64,000 bases of DNA from Rhizobium sp. (GCA_002796995.1 PEKW01000007.1:248001-312000), one strand, 5' to 3'; counted from the first letter of the stretch, positions 17,652-31,493 are shown. Numbers and translations are program-made. Notes: generated by a model not told the origin, from the letters alone.

Positions 17652-18728
17652 ATGGCTACTGTAGAAATCGCCGAGCTGCGCAAGAGCTATGGCCACGAAG
17701 AGGTCATCCACGGGGTCGACCTGTCGATCGGGGACGGCGAGTTCGTGTCGCTGATCGGCGCTTCGGGCTGCGGGAAGTCGACGCTGCTGCGCATGGTGGC
17801 CGGGCTCGAAAGCATTACCTCGGGCACGATCTCGCTCAACGGCCGGGTGATCAACGACGTGGCGCCGAAGAACCGCGACATCGCCATGGTGTTCCAGAAC
17901 TACGCGCTCTATCCGCATCTGACGGTCGCGGAGAACATGGGATTCAGCCTGAAGCTCAGAAACGTGCCGGCGGCGCAGATCCGTTCCGAGGTCGAGGCGA
18001 CCGCCGAGTTTCTCGGCCTGAAGCCTTATCTCGACCGCTACCCGAAGGCACTGTCCGGCGGCCAGCGCCAGCGCGTCGCCATGGGCCGGGCGATCGTGCG
18101 CAAGCCGCAGGTCTTCCTGTTCGACGAACCGCTGTCCAATCTCGACGCCAAGCTACGCGTGCAGATGCGCATCGAGATCAAGTCGCTGCAGAAGCGGCTC
18201 GGCACCACCTCCATCTACGTGACCCACGACCAGATGGAAGCCATGACCATGTCGGACCGCATCGTCATCCTCAACGGCGGACGGGTCGAGCAGGCCGGCG
18301 CGCCGCTTGACGTCTACGATCGCCCGGCCAATCTCTTCGTCGCCACCTTCATCGGTTCGCCGGCTATGAACCTGCTCGACGGCGTGCTGGTGCGCGACGG
18401 CGACAAGGCCTTCGCCCAGATCGACGGAACCCGAATTGCGCTTGACCGATCGATCGACGCTGCCTCCGGGACCGCCATCGTGCTTGGCGTGCGACCGGAA
18501 CATCTTTCGCTGCAGCCCGCCCCGGCCCCGGAGGACCAGTTCCAGTTCCAGGTGGACCTGATCGAACCGACAGGCGCCGAATCGCATGTCTATGGACGCT
18601 GCGGCGGCGTACCGATGATCCTCGCGCTCGCCGGCCGCTCGCCGCTCGGCCCGGGCGACACGGTGCAACTCGCAGCCAGGCCGGAGCTGCTGCACGTGTT
18701 CGACAAGACGACGGGCAACCGGCTGTAA
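17652..18728 (+). CDS. Sugar ABC transporter ATP-binding protein (UgpC/MalK type)
   Basis: ATPase of the sugar importer, 358 residues. Walker A is GASGCGKST, the signature is [16 protein letters not shown], Walker B ends in FLFDEPLSNLD, and the switch His is in YVTHDQMEAM. The C-terminal TOBE region (VLGVRPEHLSL) is the MalK-type regulatory domain. It is the last gene of the locus and converges on bkdB. Confidence 0.92.
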   Translation: MATVEIAELRKSYGHEEVIHGVDLSIGDGEFVSLIGASGCGKSTLLRMVAGLESITSGTISLNGRVINDVAPKNRDIAMVFQNYALYPHLTVAENMGFSLKLRNVPAAQIRSEVEATAEFLGLKPYLDRYPKALSGGQRQRVAMGRAIVRKPQVFLFDEPLSNLDAKLRVQMRIEIKSLQKRLGTTSIYVTHDQMEAMTMSDRIVILNGGRVEQAGAPLDVYDRPANLFVATFIGSPAMNLLDGVLVRDGDKAFAQIDGTRIALDRSIDAASGTAIVLGVRPEHLSLQPAPAPEDQFQFQVDLIEPTGAESHVYGRCGGVPMILALAGRSPLGPGDTVQLAARPELLHVFDKTTGNRL

Positions 18729-18793
18729 CCGGATCGGACCGAAGGACAGGTTGCGCGCGTCCTATTTCAGCAGGCGGTCAATTTGCGCCAGTT

Positions 18794-20047
18794 TCAGCCT
18801 TCGATGAAGATCAGCGCTGGCGTTTCCAGCAGTGCCTTGAGCCGTTGGACGAAGGTTGCCGCGTCCCAGCCGTCGATCACGCGATGGTCGAAGCTGGACG
18901 ACAGGTTCATCATCTTGCGGGGCAGGAACTGGCCCCTGCCGTCCCAGACCGGCCGGGTGGCGATCTTGTTGACGCCGATGATCGCCACCTCGGGGTGATT
19001 GATGATCGGGGTCGAGACGATGCCGCCCAGCGAACCGAGCGAGCTGATGGTGATCGTGGAGCCGGTGAGTTCCTCGCGTTGGGCGCTGCCGCTTCGCGCC
19101 GCTTCGGCGACGCGCGCCAGTTCCGTCGCGCAGTCCCAGAGGCCGCGGCCCTCCGCGTGGCGAACGACCGGCACGGACAACCCGGCCGGCGTCTGGGTGG
19201 CGATGCCGATATGCACGGCGCCGTGGCGGGAAATCACGCCCGCCTCGTCGTCGAAGGTGGCGTTCATCGCCGGCTGCTCGTCCACCGCCCTCACCAGCGC
19301 CCGCATGAGAAAGGGCAGGATCGTCAGCTTCGGCTGATCCGGCTTGCGCCTGGCGTTCATCACCGTGCGAAGGTCCTCGAGAGCGGTGACGTCGATTTCC
19401 TCAACATAGGTGATGTGGGGGATGCGCGAGACTGACAGCGCCATCTTCTCGGCGATCTTGCGCCGCATCCCGGTGATCCTGATCTCCTCGACGCCGGTCC
19501 GTCGGGTAAGGCCGGCCATCGTGCCTGAAGGCGGCGTGCCGGCCGACAGCAGGCGATCGAGATCCTCGTGCGTGATCCGACCGTCCGGCCCCGTCCCCGA
19601 CACCTGGCCGAGATCGATGCCAGCCTGCTCCGCTCGGTGGCGCACCGCTGGAGCGGCCAGCGGCTTTGAAGCGGGCTCGGCGGCCGGCGTCGCTGACGAT
19701 ACGGTTTGCGGCGAGACCGTTTCAACCGCGCGGTCGACGGGCGCCTCAGTCTCGACGGCCCCTGCCGCCTGCCGGTCTTCGGCCGGCGCCGGCCCTGCCG
19801 CCTCATCAGCAATCTCGATCCGCACCAGCGGCGCCTTGACCGCGATCAGATCGCCCACTTCGGCGGCAAGCCAGATCACGACGCCGGCCACTGGGGACGG
19901 GATTTCCACCGTCGCCTTGTCGGTCATCACGGCGGCCAGCACCGTGTCCTCCCGGACAGGATCGCCGGGTTTCACATGCCATTCGACCAGTTCGGCCTCG
20001 GCGACGCCTTCGCCGACATCGGGCATATGGAGAACATATTCGCTCAT
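18794..20047 (-). CDS. bkdB: Branched-chain keto acid dehydrogenase E2 (lipoamide acyltransferase)
   Basis: Transfers branched acyl groups from E1 to CoA. Domain order in 417 residues: an N-terminal lipoyl domain with the lipoylated Lys in VMTDKATVEIPSP, an Ala/Pro-rich linker, a peripheral-subunit-binding domain (VRHRAEQAGIDLGQVSGTGPDGRITHEDL) and a C-terminal acyltransferase ending with SSSFDHRVIDGWDAATF, which holds the catalytic His and Asp. Third gene of the bkd operon, starting three bases after bkdA2. No E3 (lpdV) gene follows. Confidence 0.94.
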   Translation of the reverse strand: MSEYVLHMPDVGEGVAEAELVEWHVKPGDPVREDTVLAAVMTDKATVEIPSPVAGVVIWLAAEVGDLIAVKAPLVRIEIADEAAGPAPAEDRQAAGAVETEAPVDRAVETVSPQTVSSATPAAEPASKPLAAPAVRHRAEQAGIDLGQVSGTGPDGRITHEDLDRLLSAGTPPSGTMAGLTRRTGVEEIRITGMRRKIAEKMALSVSRIPHITYVEEIDVTALEDLRTVMNARRKPDQPKLTILPFLMRALVRAVDEQPAMNATFDDEAGVISRHGAVHIGIATQTPAGLSVPVVRHAEGRGLWDCATELARVAEAARSGSAQREELTGSTITISSLGSLGGIVSTPIINHPEVAIIGVNKIATRPVWDGRGQFLPRKMMNLSSSFDHRVIDGWDAATFVQRLKALLETPALIFIEG

Positions 20048-20050
20048 GGC

Positions 20051-21064
20051 TTAGCCTTTCATGATGTCTTGGAGCGCCTTGCCGACGCGCAGAGGTCCGG
20101 GGAAATAGTCCCATTCCTGGGCATGGGGATAAGGCGTGTCCCAGCCGGCGACGCGCATGACCGGCACTTCCAGATGGTAGAAGCAATGCTCCTGCACGAG
20201 CGCGACCACTTCCGCGCCGAAGCCGGAGGTGAGCGTCGCCTCATGGACCATCACGCAGCGGCCGGTCTTCGAGACGGATTGAACGATCGTGTCGAGATCG
20301 AGCGGCAGGAGGCTCCGAAGGTCGATGACTTCGGCATCGATGCCGGTCTCCTCGGCAGCGGCCAGGGCCACATGCACCATGGTGCCGTAGGCAATCACGG
20401 TCACGTTGCTGCCGGGCCGCCGGATCTCGGCCTTGCCGAACGGCACGGTATAATGGCCATCGGGAACGTCGCCGAGCGCATGGGCCGACCAGGGAACGAC
20501 GGGCCGGTCGTGATGGCCGTCGAAGGGGCCGTTGTAGAGGCGTTTGGGTTCGAGAAAGATCACTGGATCCGGATCCTCGATCGCCGAGATCAACAGGCCC
20601 TTGGCATCGACCGGGTTCGACGGAACGATGACCTTCAGGCCGCAGACATGGGTGAACAGCGCTTCCGGACTCTGGCTGTGCGTCTGGCCGCCGAATATCC
20701 CGCCGCCGGTCGGCATGCGCAGCACGATCGGGCAGGTGAAATCGCCGTTGGAGCGGTAGCGGATGCGCGCCGCCTCCTGGGTGATCTGGTCATAGGCGGG
20801 ATACATGTAGTCGGCGAACTGGATCTCGACGCAGGGCTTCAGGCCATAGGCGGCCATGCCGATGGCGGTGCCGACGATGCCGGATTCGCTGATCGGCGCG
20901 TCGAAGCATCGCGTGCGGCCGTATTTCGCCTGCAGACCCTGGGTGGCGCGGAAAACACCGCCGAAATAGCCCACATCCTCGCCGAAAACGACGACATCGT
21001 CGTCGCGCGCCATCGACACGTCCATGGCGCTGCGGACCGCTTCGATCATGGTCATTCTGGTCAT
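20051..21064 (-). CDS. bkdA2: 2-oxoisovalerate dehydrogenase E1 beta subunit
   Basis: With E1 alpha, decarboxylates branched-chain 2-oxo acids using thiamine diphosphate. The 337-residue protein has the transketolase-like pyrimidine domain (VVVFGEDVGYFGGVF, FDAPISESGIVGTAIGMAAYG) and the C-terminal domain with VTVIAYGTMVHVAL. The track start at 21163 reads into the E1 alpha gene; the ATG at 21064, one base past the alpha stop, is preferred. Confidence 0.94.
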   Translation of the reverse strand: MTRMTMIEAVRSAMDVSMARDDDVVVFGEDVGYFGGVFRATQGLQAKYGRTRCFDAPISESGIVGTAIGMAAYGLKPCVEIQFADYMYPAYDQITQEAARIRYRSNGDFTCPIVLRMPTGGGIFGGQTHSQSPEALFTHVCGLKVIVPSNPVDAKGLLISAIEDPDPVIFLEPKRLYNGPFDGHHDRPVVPWSAHALGDVPDGHYTVPFGKAEIRRPGSNVTVIAYGTMVHVALAAAEETGIDAEVIDLRSLLPLDLDTIVQSVSKTGRCVMVHEATLTSGFGAEVVALVQEHCFYHLEVPVMRVAGWDTPYPHAQEWDYFPGPLRVGKALQDIMKG

Positions 21065-21065
21065 C

Positions 21066-22758
<1,693 letters not shown>

Positions 22759-23232
22759 ATGGAAGAACTCGACGGTTTCGATCAGAAAATCCTGCATGCC
22801 CTCAGCGAGGACGGGCGGATCAGTTGGCGTGACCTCGCCTCCCGGATCGGACTTTCGCTTACGCCGACGCTTCGGCGCGTGCGCAAGCTGGAAGACACGC
22901 AGATCATCCGCGGATACACGGCGGTGTTCGACGAGAACCGCCTGCTCGGCACGATGGGCGTGTTCATCTCGGTGACGCTCGAACGGCAGATCAAGGACGT
23001 GCTGACGACCTTTGAGCAGAGCGTCTCCTCTCTTCCGGAAGTGGTCGGCGGCTACCAGACCAGCGGCAATACGGATTATTTGATCCATGCCATGGTGCGC
23101 GACCTGCCGCATTACCAGCAGCTTCTCGATTTTCTGACCACGGTTCCAGGCGTGGCCCGCATCCAGTCCAATTTTGCCATCAAGACCTTCGTGCGCCGTT
23201 CGGCGGCTTTCACCGGAGGCGAAGCGACATAG
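22759..23232 (+). CDS. bkdR: Lrp/AsnC-family regulator, BkdR-like
   Basis: 157 residues with an N-terminal AsnC helix-turn-helix (ISWRDLASRIGLSLTPTLRRVRKLE) and a C-terminal RAM ligand-binding domain (VVGGYQTSGNTDYLIHAMV). Transcribed away from bkdA1 as in Pseudomonas, where BkdR activates bkd in response to branched-chain amino acids. The downstream leucine genes are on the same strand, so it may influence both operons. The name is by position and family. Confidence 0.85.
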   Translation: MEELDGFDQKILHALSEDGRISWRDLASRIGLSLTPTLRRVRKLEDTQIIRGYTAVFDENRLLGTMGVFISVTLERQIKDVLTTFEQSVSSLPEVVGGYQTSGNTDYLIHAMVRDLPHYQQLLDFLTTVPGVARIQSNFAIKTFVRRSAAFTGGEAT

Positions 23233-23319
23233 AATACGGCAACTGGCGTGGAGGAGACGCCGGCCGCTTTCAACGCAGGAGACGGCTGCGTCATCATCCG
23301 TCGGGAGGAGGAGTAAACG

Positions 23320-24492
23320 ATGAGCCAGGACCTCGCGGCAGTCTTCGACGTCGATCTCGGGGAGGAGATCGCCGCCTTGCGCGACAGCGTTCGCCGGTTC
23401 GCCCAGGACCGGATTGCGCCGCTGGCAGACGAGATCGACCGGGAAGATCGCTTTCCCCGTGCCCTCTGGCCGGCGATGGGTGCACTCGGCCTGCACGGCA
23501 TCACGGTCTCCGACGAATTCGGCGGGGCCGACATGGGTTATCTCGCCCATTGCGTGGCGATGGAAGAGATCAGCCGCGCCTCCGCCTCCATCGGCCTCTC
23601 CTACGGGGCGCATTCCAATCTCTGCGTCAACCAGATCCATCGCTGGGGAACGCCCGAGCAGAAGCGGCGCTATCTGCCCATGCTCATCTCCGGAGAGCAT
23701 GTCGGCTCGCTGGCCATGAGCGAGACCGAAGCCGGGTCCGACGTGGTGTCGATGCGGCTGAAGGCCGAGCGCAAGGGCGACTTCTACGTGCTGAACGGCA
23801 CCAAGATGTGGATCACCAACGGCCACGAGGCCGACACGCTGGTGGTCTACGCCAAGACCGACATGGCCGCCGGTCCGCGCGGCATCACCGCGTTCATCGT
23901 CGAGAAGGGGTTCCAGGGTTTTCGCCCCGGCCAGAAGCTCGACAAGCTCGGCATGCGCGGCTCGCCGACTTCGGAACTGGTCTTCGAGGAGTGCGAAGTG
24001 CCGGCGGAAAACGTGCTCAGCAAGGTGGATGACGGCGTCACCGTGCTGATGAGCGGGCTCGATTTCGAGCGCGCCGTGCTGGCGGCCGGCCCGATCGGCA
24101 TCATGCAGGCGGCCTTCGACCTCGTCCTGCCCTACAGCCGCGAGCGACGCCAGTTCGGCAAGCCGATCGGCGAGTTCCAGCTGGTGCAGGGCAAGATCGC
24201 CGACATGTATACGGCGATGAACGCCTCGCGCGCCTATGTCTATGCGGTGGCGCGCGCCTGTGACAACGGCCGGATCACCCGGCAGGATGCGGCAGGCGCC
24301 ATCCTCTTCGCCGCCGAGCGGGCGACCCAGGTCGCCCTCGACGCCATCCAGCTTCTGGGCGGGACCGGCTACATGAACGACAGCGCGGCCGGCCGCCTGC
24401 TGCGCGACGCCAAGCTCTACGAGATCGGCGCCGGTACCAGCGAGATCCGGCGCATGCTGATCGGTCGCGAACTGTTCAAGAGCAATGCGTGA
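23320..24492 (+). CDS. ivd: Isovaleryl-CoA dehydrogenase
   Basis: FAD enzyme that converts isovaleryl-CoA to 3-methylcrotonyl-CoA in leucine degradation (liuA in other nomenclature). The acyl-CoA dehydrogenase motifs [15 protein letters not shown] and [19 protein letters not shown] are present, and the catalytic Glu of isovaleryl enzymes is visible in [17 protein letters not shown]. Its 390 residues are typical. First gene of the leucine set; a GGAGGAGG site precedes the ATG. Confidence 0.94.
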   Translation: MSQDLAAVFDVDLGEEIAALRDSVRRFAQDRIAPLADEIDREDRFPRALWPAMGALGLHGITVSDEFGGADMGYLAHCVAMEEISRASASIGLSYGAHSNLCVNQIHRWGTPEQKRRYLPMLISGEHVGSLAMSETEAGSDVVSMRLKAERKGDFYVLNGTKMWITNGHEADTLVVYAKTDMAAGPRGITAFIVEKGFQGFRPGQKLDKLGMRGSPTSELVFEECEVPAENVLSKVDDGVTVLMSGLDFERAVLAAGPIGIMQAAFDLVLPYSRERRQFGKPIGEFQLVQGKIADMYTAMNASRAYVYAVARACDNGRITRQDAAGAILFAAERATQVALDAIQLLGGTGYMNDSAAGRLLRDAKLYEIGAGTSEIRRMLIGRELFKSNA

Positions 24493-24502
24493 GGGGATGA
24501 CG

Positions 24503-26103
<1,601 letters not shown>

Positions 26104-26104
<1 letters not shown>

Positions 26105-28107
26105 TGGTGATGTTTTCCAAGATCCTTGTCGCCAATCGCGGAGAAATCGCCTGCCGGATCATCCGCACTGCGCGCCGGATAGGCCTCGCCACGGTCGCCG
26201 TCTATTCCGAAGCGGACCGTGATGCCGCCCATGTGGCGTTAGCCGACGAGGCCTATGCGATCGGCCCCGCGCCGGCGCGCCACTCCTATCTCGACGGCGA
26301 GAAGATCATTGCCGCCGCGCTGGCAAGCGGGGCCGAGGCGATCCATCCCGGCTACGGCTTCCTGTCGGAGAATGCGGATTTCGCCGAAGCCTGCGCGGCT
26401 GCCGGGCTGGTTTTCATCGGTCCTCCCCCGTCGGCGATTCGTGCCATGGGCGGCAAGAGCGCGGCCAAGGCCCTGATGGCGGATGCCGGCGTGCCGCTGG
26501 TTCCCGGCTATCATGGCGACGACCAGTCCCCCGCGCTGCTGGCCGACGAAGCGGCCAAGATCGGCTATCCGGTCCTCATCAAGGCGTCCGCCGGCGGTGG
26601 CGGCAAGGGCATGCGCATCGTCGCCCGGCCGGAGGACTTTGCCGGCGAACTGGCCGGGGCCAAGCGCGAGGCGCTGGCGGCCTTCGGCGACGAGCGCATG
26701 CTGATCGAGAAATATCTGGCCCGGCCACGTCACGTGGAGCTTCAGGTCTTCGCCGACAATCACGGCAACTGCCATTCGCTGTTCGAGCGCGATTGCTCGA
26801 TCCAGCGCCGCCACCAGAAGGTGATCGAGGAGGCTCCCGCCCCCGGCCTGCCGGAGGATCTGCGCCGGCGCATGGGCGATGCCGCCCTCGCCTGCGCCCG
26901 CGCCATCCGCTATTCCGGCGCCGGAACGGTCGAATTCCTGCTCGATCAAAGCGGCGCATTCTACTTCATGGAGATGAACACCCGCCTCCAGGTCGAACAT
27001 CCCGTCACCGAATTCATCACCGGTCTCGACCTGGTCGAGTGGCAGTTGCGGGTGGCAGCGGGCGAACGCCTGCCGGAGAGCTGGGCCGATCTCAAGATCC
27101 AGGGCCATTCCATCGAGGCGCGGCTCTATGCCGAAGATCCGAACCATGAATTCCTGCCCTCGACCGGCCGGATCAGCCATCTTGTCCTGCCCGAGCCGGA
27201 CGCCCATGTCCGCATCGACAGCGGCGTGCGTGCCGGCGATGCCATCACCGTGCATTACGATCCGATGATCGCAAAACTGATCGTCTGGGACACCGATCGT
27301 GCCTCGGCGGTGCGTCGTCTGCGCGGCGCTCTCGGCAGCACGGCCATTGCCGGCGTGACCAGCAATGCGGGCTTTCTCACCAGGCTGTCGCGCCTTGCAG
27401 ATTTCGCCGATGCCAATCTCGACACCGGCTTCATCGCCCGCAACGAGGCAAACCTTTTGTCCGCATCTAAACCTGACCGGACGGCGGTGGCCATGGCGAC
27501 GCTCAGCCTGCTGCTGGCCCGAAAGGCCGCGACTGAGCGCCAGTCGATGGCGACGGCCGATCGCCATAGTCCGTGGAATAGGACGAACGGCTTCCGGCTC
27601 AACGGCCCGGCGCGTGAGAGGTTGCGGCTCGTCCTTGGGCAGGATGGGATCGAAACGGAGATCCTCCATCTGAGGCGGGGCTTCGAGATCGGCATCGGCG
27701 ACGAAGCCCTTGCGGCGGACGGCGTGCTGGCCGAGGACGGCGGGCTCTCGGCGATGATCGGCGGACGCAAGCACACCGGCTATTTCCTTTCGGACGGGGA
27801 AGCCTTCGATCTCATCGTCGGCGCAAATCGCTACCGCGTCACCACTCCCGATCAGGCTGGCGCTGCTGCTCCGGAGGCCTTGACGGGCGGGCTGACATCG
27901 CCGATGCCGGGCCTCATCCGCGCCGTCCTGGTCGCGGTGGACGATGCGGTCGATGCGGGCCAGGCGCTCGTCATCATGGAAGCCATGAAGATGGAACACA
28001 CGATCCGTGCACCATCAGCCGGTCTGATCAAGTCGCTGAACTGCGAGCAGGGTGCGATGGTCGAGGCGGGCATCGTGCTGGTCGATTTCGAACCGGAGGC
28101 CGGCTGA
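26104..28107 (+). CDS. mccA: Methylcrotonyl-CoA carboxylase, biotin (alpha) subunit
   Basis: ATP-dependent biotin carboxylase fused to a biotin carrier domain, 667 residues. The carboxylase domain starts FSKILVANRGEIACRI, with the glycine-rich loop KASAGGGGKGMRIV and EMNTRLQVEHPVTE. The C-terminal carrier has the biotinylated Lys in MEAMKMEHT. The ATG at 26104 overlaps the mccB stop; 26110 (MFSKIL) is an equally good start. The track start at 25768 is inside mccB. Confidence 0.94.
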
Positions 28108-28108
28108 C

Positions 28109-29023
28109 ATGGGGATGCCGCAAAACGTGAGGATCGTCGAGGTCGGCCCGCGCGACGGGCTGCAGAACGAGAGCGGCGAACTGCCCGTCGCAGTGAAGGT
28201 AGAGCTCGTCGAGCGCCTTGCCGCCGCGGGATTGCCGGCGGTGGAGGCCGGTTCCTTCGTTTCGCCCAAATGGGTGCCGCAAATGGCGGGGTCGGGCGAG
28301 GTTCTCCGCCAGATCGCGCGACGGCCGGGCACCGCCTATCCAGTGCTGGTGCCCAATCTCAAGGGGCTGGAGGCAGCGATTGCGGCGGGGGTCGAGGAGA
28401 TCGCGGTCTTCGTCTCCGCATCGGAAGGCTTCAGCCGGAAGAATCTTGCCTGTTCGCGGACGGAAAGCCTCGATCGGTTGCGCGAGGTTTTCGAGCGCGC
28501 CGGCGCCCGCGGCATGAAGATCCGCGGCTATGTCTCCTGCATCGCCGGCTGCCCCTTCGACGGCGATGTTCCGCCCGCCGAAGTCGCGGCCATGGCGAGC
28601 GAACTGATCGCCATGGGTTGCTACGAAATCTCGCTCGGCGACACGATCGGCGTGGGCACGGCAAGGCAGGTCCGCGGCATCATAAGTCAAGTGACCGCCG
28701 ATTTGCCGCGCGAAAGAATCGCCATGCATTTCCACGACACCTATGGCCAGGGCCTCGCCAATGTGCTGGCGAGCCTCGAAGAAGGCATTTCCGTCTTTGA
28801 CAGTTCCGTCGCCGGCCTCGGCGGCTGCCCCTATGCGCCGGGCGCCACCGGCAATGTCGCGACCGAAGACGTGCTCTACCTGCTGCGGGGCCTCGGCATT
28901 TCGACAGGGGTGGATCTGTCGGTGGTTGCGGAGACGGGTGCCTGGATCAGCGGCCTGCTCGGCCGACGCAATGAATCGCATGCCGGGCGGGCGCTGCTTG
29001 CCAGACGACAGGCGGGAGGATGA
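28109..29023 (+). CDS. Hydroxymethylglutaryl-CoA lyase
   Basis: Cleaves HMG-CoA to acetoacetate and acetyl-CoA, the last step of leucine degradation (liuE, mvaB or hmgL in other nomenclatures). The TIM-barrel motifs are clear: EVGPRDGLQNE at the start, HFHDTYGQGLANVLA for metal binding, and GLGGCPYAPGATGN with the catalytic Cys. The ATG at 28109 follows the mccA stop at once and gives 304 residues; 28115 is an alternative. Confidence 0.94.
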   Translation: MGMPQNVRIVEVGPRDGLQNESGELPVAVKVELVERLAAAGLPAVEAGSFVSPKWVPQMAGSGEVLRQIARRPGTAYPVLVPNLKGLEAAIAAGVEEIAVFVSASEGFSRKNLACSRTESLDRLREVFERAGARGMKIRGYVSCIAGCPFDGDVPPAEVAAMASELIAMGCYEISLGDTIGVGTARQVRGIISQVTADLPRERIAMHFHDTYGQGLANVLASLEEGISVFDSSVAGLGGCPYAPGATGNVATEDVLYLLRGLGISTGVDLSVVAETGAWISGLLGRRNESHAGRALLARRQAGG

Positions 29024-29026
29024 AGA

Positions 29027-29797
29027 ATGACCGATGAACTGCTCGTCGAACGCCGCGGCAAGGTCCTGTGGCTGACGCTCAATCGTCCGAACGTGCATAA
29101 TGCGCTCAACGCAGCCGTGGTGGAGGCGCTGGTCGACGCTCTCGAGGCTGCCTCGATCGACGAGGCGCTGCGGGCCGTGGTGCTGACCGGCGCCGGCGCG
29201 CGCAGCTTCTGCTCCGGCGCCGATCTCAAGGAGAGCGCCGGCGCCATGTTCAGCTCGAAGGACGGAGCCAATCCGATCGCCGAGGTGCTGCGCGCCATCG
29301 AGACCTGCAGCAGACCGGTCATCGCTCGCATCAACGGTTCGGTCCTCGCCGGCGGCATCGGCCTCGTCGCCGCCTGCGACCTCGCCTATGCCGCCGAGCA
29401 TGCGAAGTTCGGCCTGCCGGAAGTGCGGGTCGGCCTGTTCCCGATGATGGTGGCGGCAAAGCTGTTGCCCGTGATGGATTTCAGGCGCCTTCAGGAAATG
29501 GCCTATCTCGGCGAGGGCTTTACCGCGGCCGCCGCCGAGGCGTGCGGGCTGATCACCCGTTGCGTGCCCTCGGCCGAGCTGGACACGGTCCTGTCCGCCG
29601 CTCTCGCCGCGCTTGACCAAGGTTCCCCCGCGGCGATCCAGGCCGGCAAACAGGCCCTGCGCGAAATGCGGGACATGGACGGCCGTGACAGGCTGGCCTT
29701 CGCCGAGCGCGCCATTGCCGACCTCTCCGACACCGCCGAGGCGCGCGAAGGCCGAGCGGCCTTTGCCGAAAAGCGGAAACCGCGGTGGGTGGACTAG
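29027..29797 (+). CDS. liuC: Methylglutaconyl-CoA hydratase (enoyl-CoA hydratase family)
   Basis: Crotonase-fold enzyme of 256 residues that would hydrate 3-methylglutaconyl-CoA to HMG-CoA. Oxyanion-hole segments are SFCSGADLKES and NGSVLAGGIGLVAACDLAYA, with the family region FGLPEVRVGLFP. The function follows from its place as the last gene of ivd-mccB-mccA-HMG-CoA lyase, three bases after the lyase. By sequence alone it is only an enoyl-CoA hydratase homologue. Confidence 0.88.
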   Translation: MTDELLVERRGKVLWLTLNRPNVHNALNAAVVEALVDALEAASIDEALRAVVLTGAGARSFCSGADLKESAGAMFSSKDGANPIAEVLRAIETCSRPVIARINGSVLAGGIGLVAACDLAYAAEHAKFGLPEVRVGLFPMMVAAKLLPVMDFRRLQEMAYLGEGFTAAAAEACGLITRCVPSAELDTVLSAALAALDQGSPAAIQAGKQALREMRDMDGRDRLAFAERAIADLSDTAEAREGRAAFAEKRKPRWVD

Positions 29798-29990
29798 CTC
29801 TGCGCCGCATGCCGGGAATCCTGCTCGTCATTTCGGGGCGAGCGATGACAGGTGGTCGGATTTCAACCCGAAAGGGAGAGAGATTTACGCTTGCGCGATT
29901 AGTCCGCAAAACCTATCTATTTGGACGAAAACTTCCTTAAGAACAGCCTTCCGGACGCTGTGGCTTTCGCCAACACAATCGAGTTCTTCC

Positions 29991-30455
29991 ATGCTCACGA
30001 AAAAAGGCAAATACGGATTGAAGGCGCTGGTCGATCTGGCGCGGCTCGATCCAGGCGAGACCGCTTTTGTCACCGACATCGCCACGCGCAACAACATCCC
30101 GAAGAAATTCCTCGATACGATCCTGCTGGAGCTGCGCAACAACGGAATCCTGCGCTCGAAGAAGGGGCCGAACGGCGGGTACTCGCTTTCGAAACCCTCC
30201 GACGACATCATGATCGGCCAGGTCATCCGGGCGCTGGACGGCCCGCTGGCCCCAATCCGCTGCGCCAGTCGCACCGCCTTCGAAGCCTGCGACGACTGCG
30301 CCGATCCGGCGACCTGCCAGGTGCGCCTGTCGATGAGCGAGGTGCGCGATGCCATCGCCACCATTCTCGACAACATGACGCTGACCCAGTTCGTCGCGCG
30401 CGAAACGACCGCGGGTTCGGAGAGCACGCCGCGGCTTGAGCCGCAGGTCCGCTGA
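29991..30455 (+). CDS. Rrf2-family regulator with Cys cluster
   Basis: 154 residues. An N-terminal winged helix (KKGKYGLKALVDLARLD, then IPKKFLDTILLELRNNGILRSKKGPNGGY) is followed by four Cys near residues 91, 100, 103 and 109. IscR, NsrR and RirA hold an iron-sulfur cluster with such residues, so cluster-based or thiol-based sensing is likely. The track start at 29613 reads through the hydratase gene; the ATG at 29991 matches the domain start. It sits at the edge of the organosulfur island and may control it. Confidence 0.86.
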   Translation: MLTKKGKYGLKALVDLARLDPGETAFVTDIATRNNIPKKFLDTILLELRNNGILRSKKGPNGGYSLSKPSDDIMIGQVIRALDGPLAPIRCASRTAFEACDDCADPATCQVRLSMSEVRDAIATILDNMTLTQFVARETTAGSESTPRLEPQVR

Positions 30456-30476
30456 TTCAACTAAGCGGCTGATGAA

Positions 30477-31493
30477 CTAGACCGACCCTTGCTCCCCGCC
30501 GGCGATCAGCTGCAGGCCAAGGGCGGCAACGAGCGCCTCTTCCTCTTCGCCGGCGGTTATGCCGGTCTGCATGCGTTGCGTGGTGATGCCCAAGATAGTC
30601 GCGAGCCGATGAGCCTCGGCGATCGTCCCGCCCGCCGGATTGACCTGGGCAGCGTCGATCGCCGCAGCCACGCGCAGGATCAGCGCATGGATCGTCTCGA
30701 TCTCGACCTGGCGCCAGCCGATCACCTGGGCCGATGCGACGGTTGCATCCCCTTCGGCAGGGATCACCGCAACAAGGGTGTCGAGCTCTTTCCGGGCCTG
30801 GCCAAGTATGGCCGCGGCGAGCAGCAGCCTGTCCACGCTCTCCACCATGCGGGCGGCGTGACGGGTCGGCGCCAGGACGCTGTCGGCGGCGACGTGAACG
30901 CCGGCAAGGACGAGCCGCGATGAGGCGTCGTCCCCCGTTTCGGAAATCGTGACACCGGGTGCGTTGCGCGGCACGAGAAGCAGAGCGTTTTCTCCGGACG
31001 GATCGGCCGCAGGGATCGCAAGCCAGTCAGCATCCGCCGGCGCGGCAATTTTCGCCTCCCCTTCAAGACGAAAGCCCATGCCTTCGGGCCGGAACTGCGC
31101 ATCGCTCTCGAGCCGGGCAGCGGCCCGGCCCGCCAGGAGGAAACCCTCACCTGCAGCGGCGCGGGCAAAGGCGCTACGGCGCTGCTCTTCGCTGCCGGCA
31201 TTGCGGATCGCCTCCAGCGCGGAGAAGTGGGATGCGAGGATCGCTGCCGCCCTAGTCGAGACGGCGGCGAACAGCGATACCGCTTCGGCGAGCACGAGGT
31301 TCGAGACATCGAGGCCGCCGAAATCGCTCGGCACGGAGACGGCGAGAAGGCCGGATCGGCCGAGAGCCTCGGCGACCGGCATTTGCGCCAGGGCGGGAAG
31401 GACGGCGGATGCGACCGTCAGCACGTCGCCTTCCGTGTCGATGCGGTTGGGAACGGCGCGCAGACGCTCATGCAGATGCGTGATGGTTCCCAT
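30477..31493 (-). CDS. Acyl-CoA-dehydrogenase-like protein (SfnB/DszC-like), short
   Basis: Resembles acyl-CoA dehydrogenase-fold flavin enzymes used for organosulfur compounds (SfnB, DszC groups): LGRSGLLAVSVPSDFGGLDVSN in the N-terminal domain and a beta domain around RLVLAGVHVAADSVLAP. At 338 residues it is 50-70 shorter than those enzymes, and the C-terminal region lacks the usual dehydrogenase RxxFG and GGxGY motifs. A flavin-dependent oxygenase role with the nearby flavin reductase is possible but unproven. It is the last gene of a small operon with two tiny proteins. Confidence 0.7.
   Translation of the reverse strand: MGTITHLHERLRAVPNRIDTEGDVLTVASAVLPALAQMPVAEALGRSGLLAVSVPSDFGGLDVSNLVLAEAVSLFAAVSTRAAAILASHFSALEAIRNAGSEEQRRSAFARAAAGEGFLLAGRAAARLESDAQFRPEGMGFRLEGEAKIAAPADADWLAIPAADPSGENALLLVPRNAPGVTISETGDDASSRLVLAGVHVAADSVLAPTRHAARMVESVDRLLLAAAILGQARKELDTLVAVIPAEGDATVASAQVIGWRQVEIETIHALILRVAAAIDAAQVNPAGGTIAEAHRLATILGITTQRMQTGITAGEEEEALVAALGLQLIAGGEQGSV

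Noticed and set aside
26239-27999. 586-residue minus-strand ORF
   Set aside because: Antisense to mccA, with no protein-like motifs.
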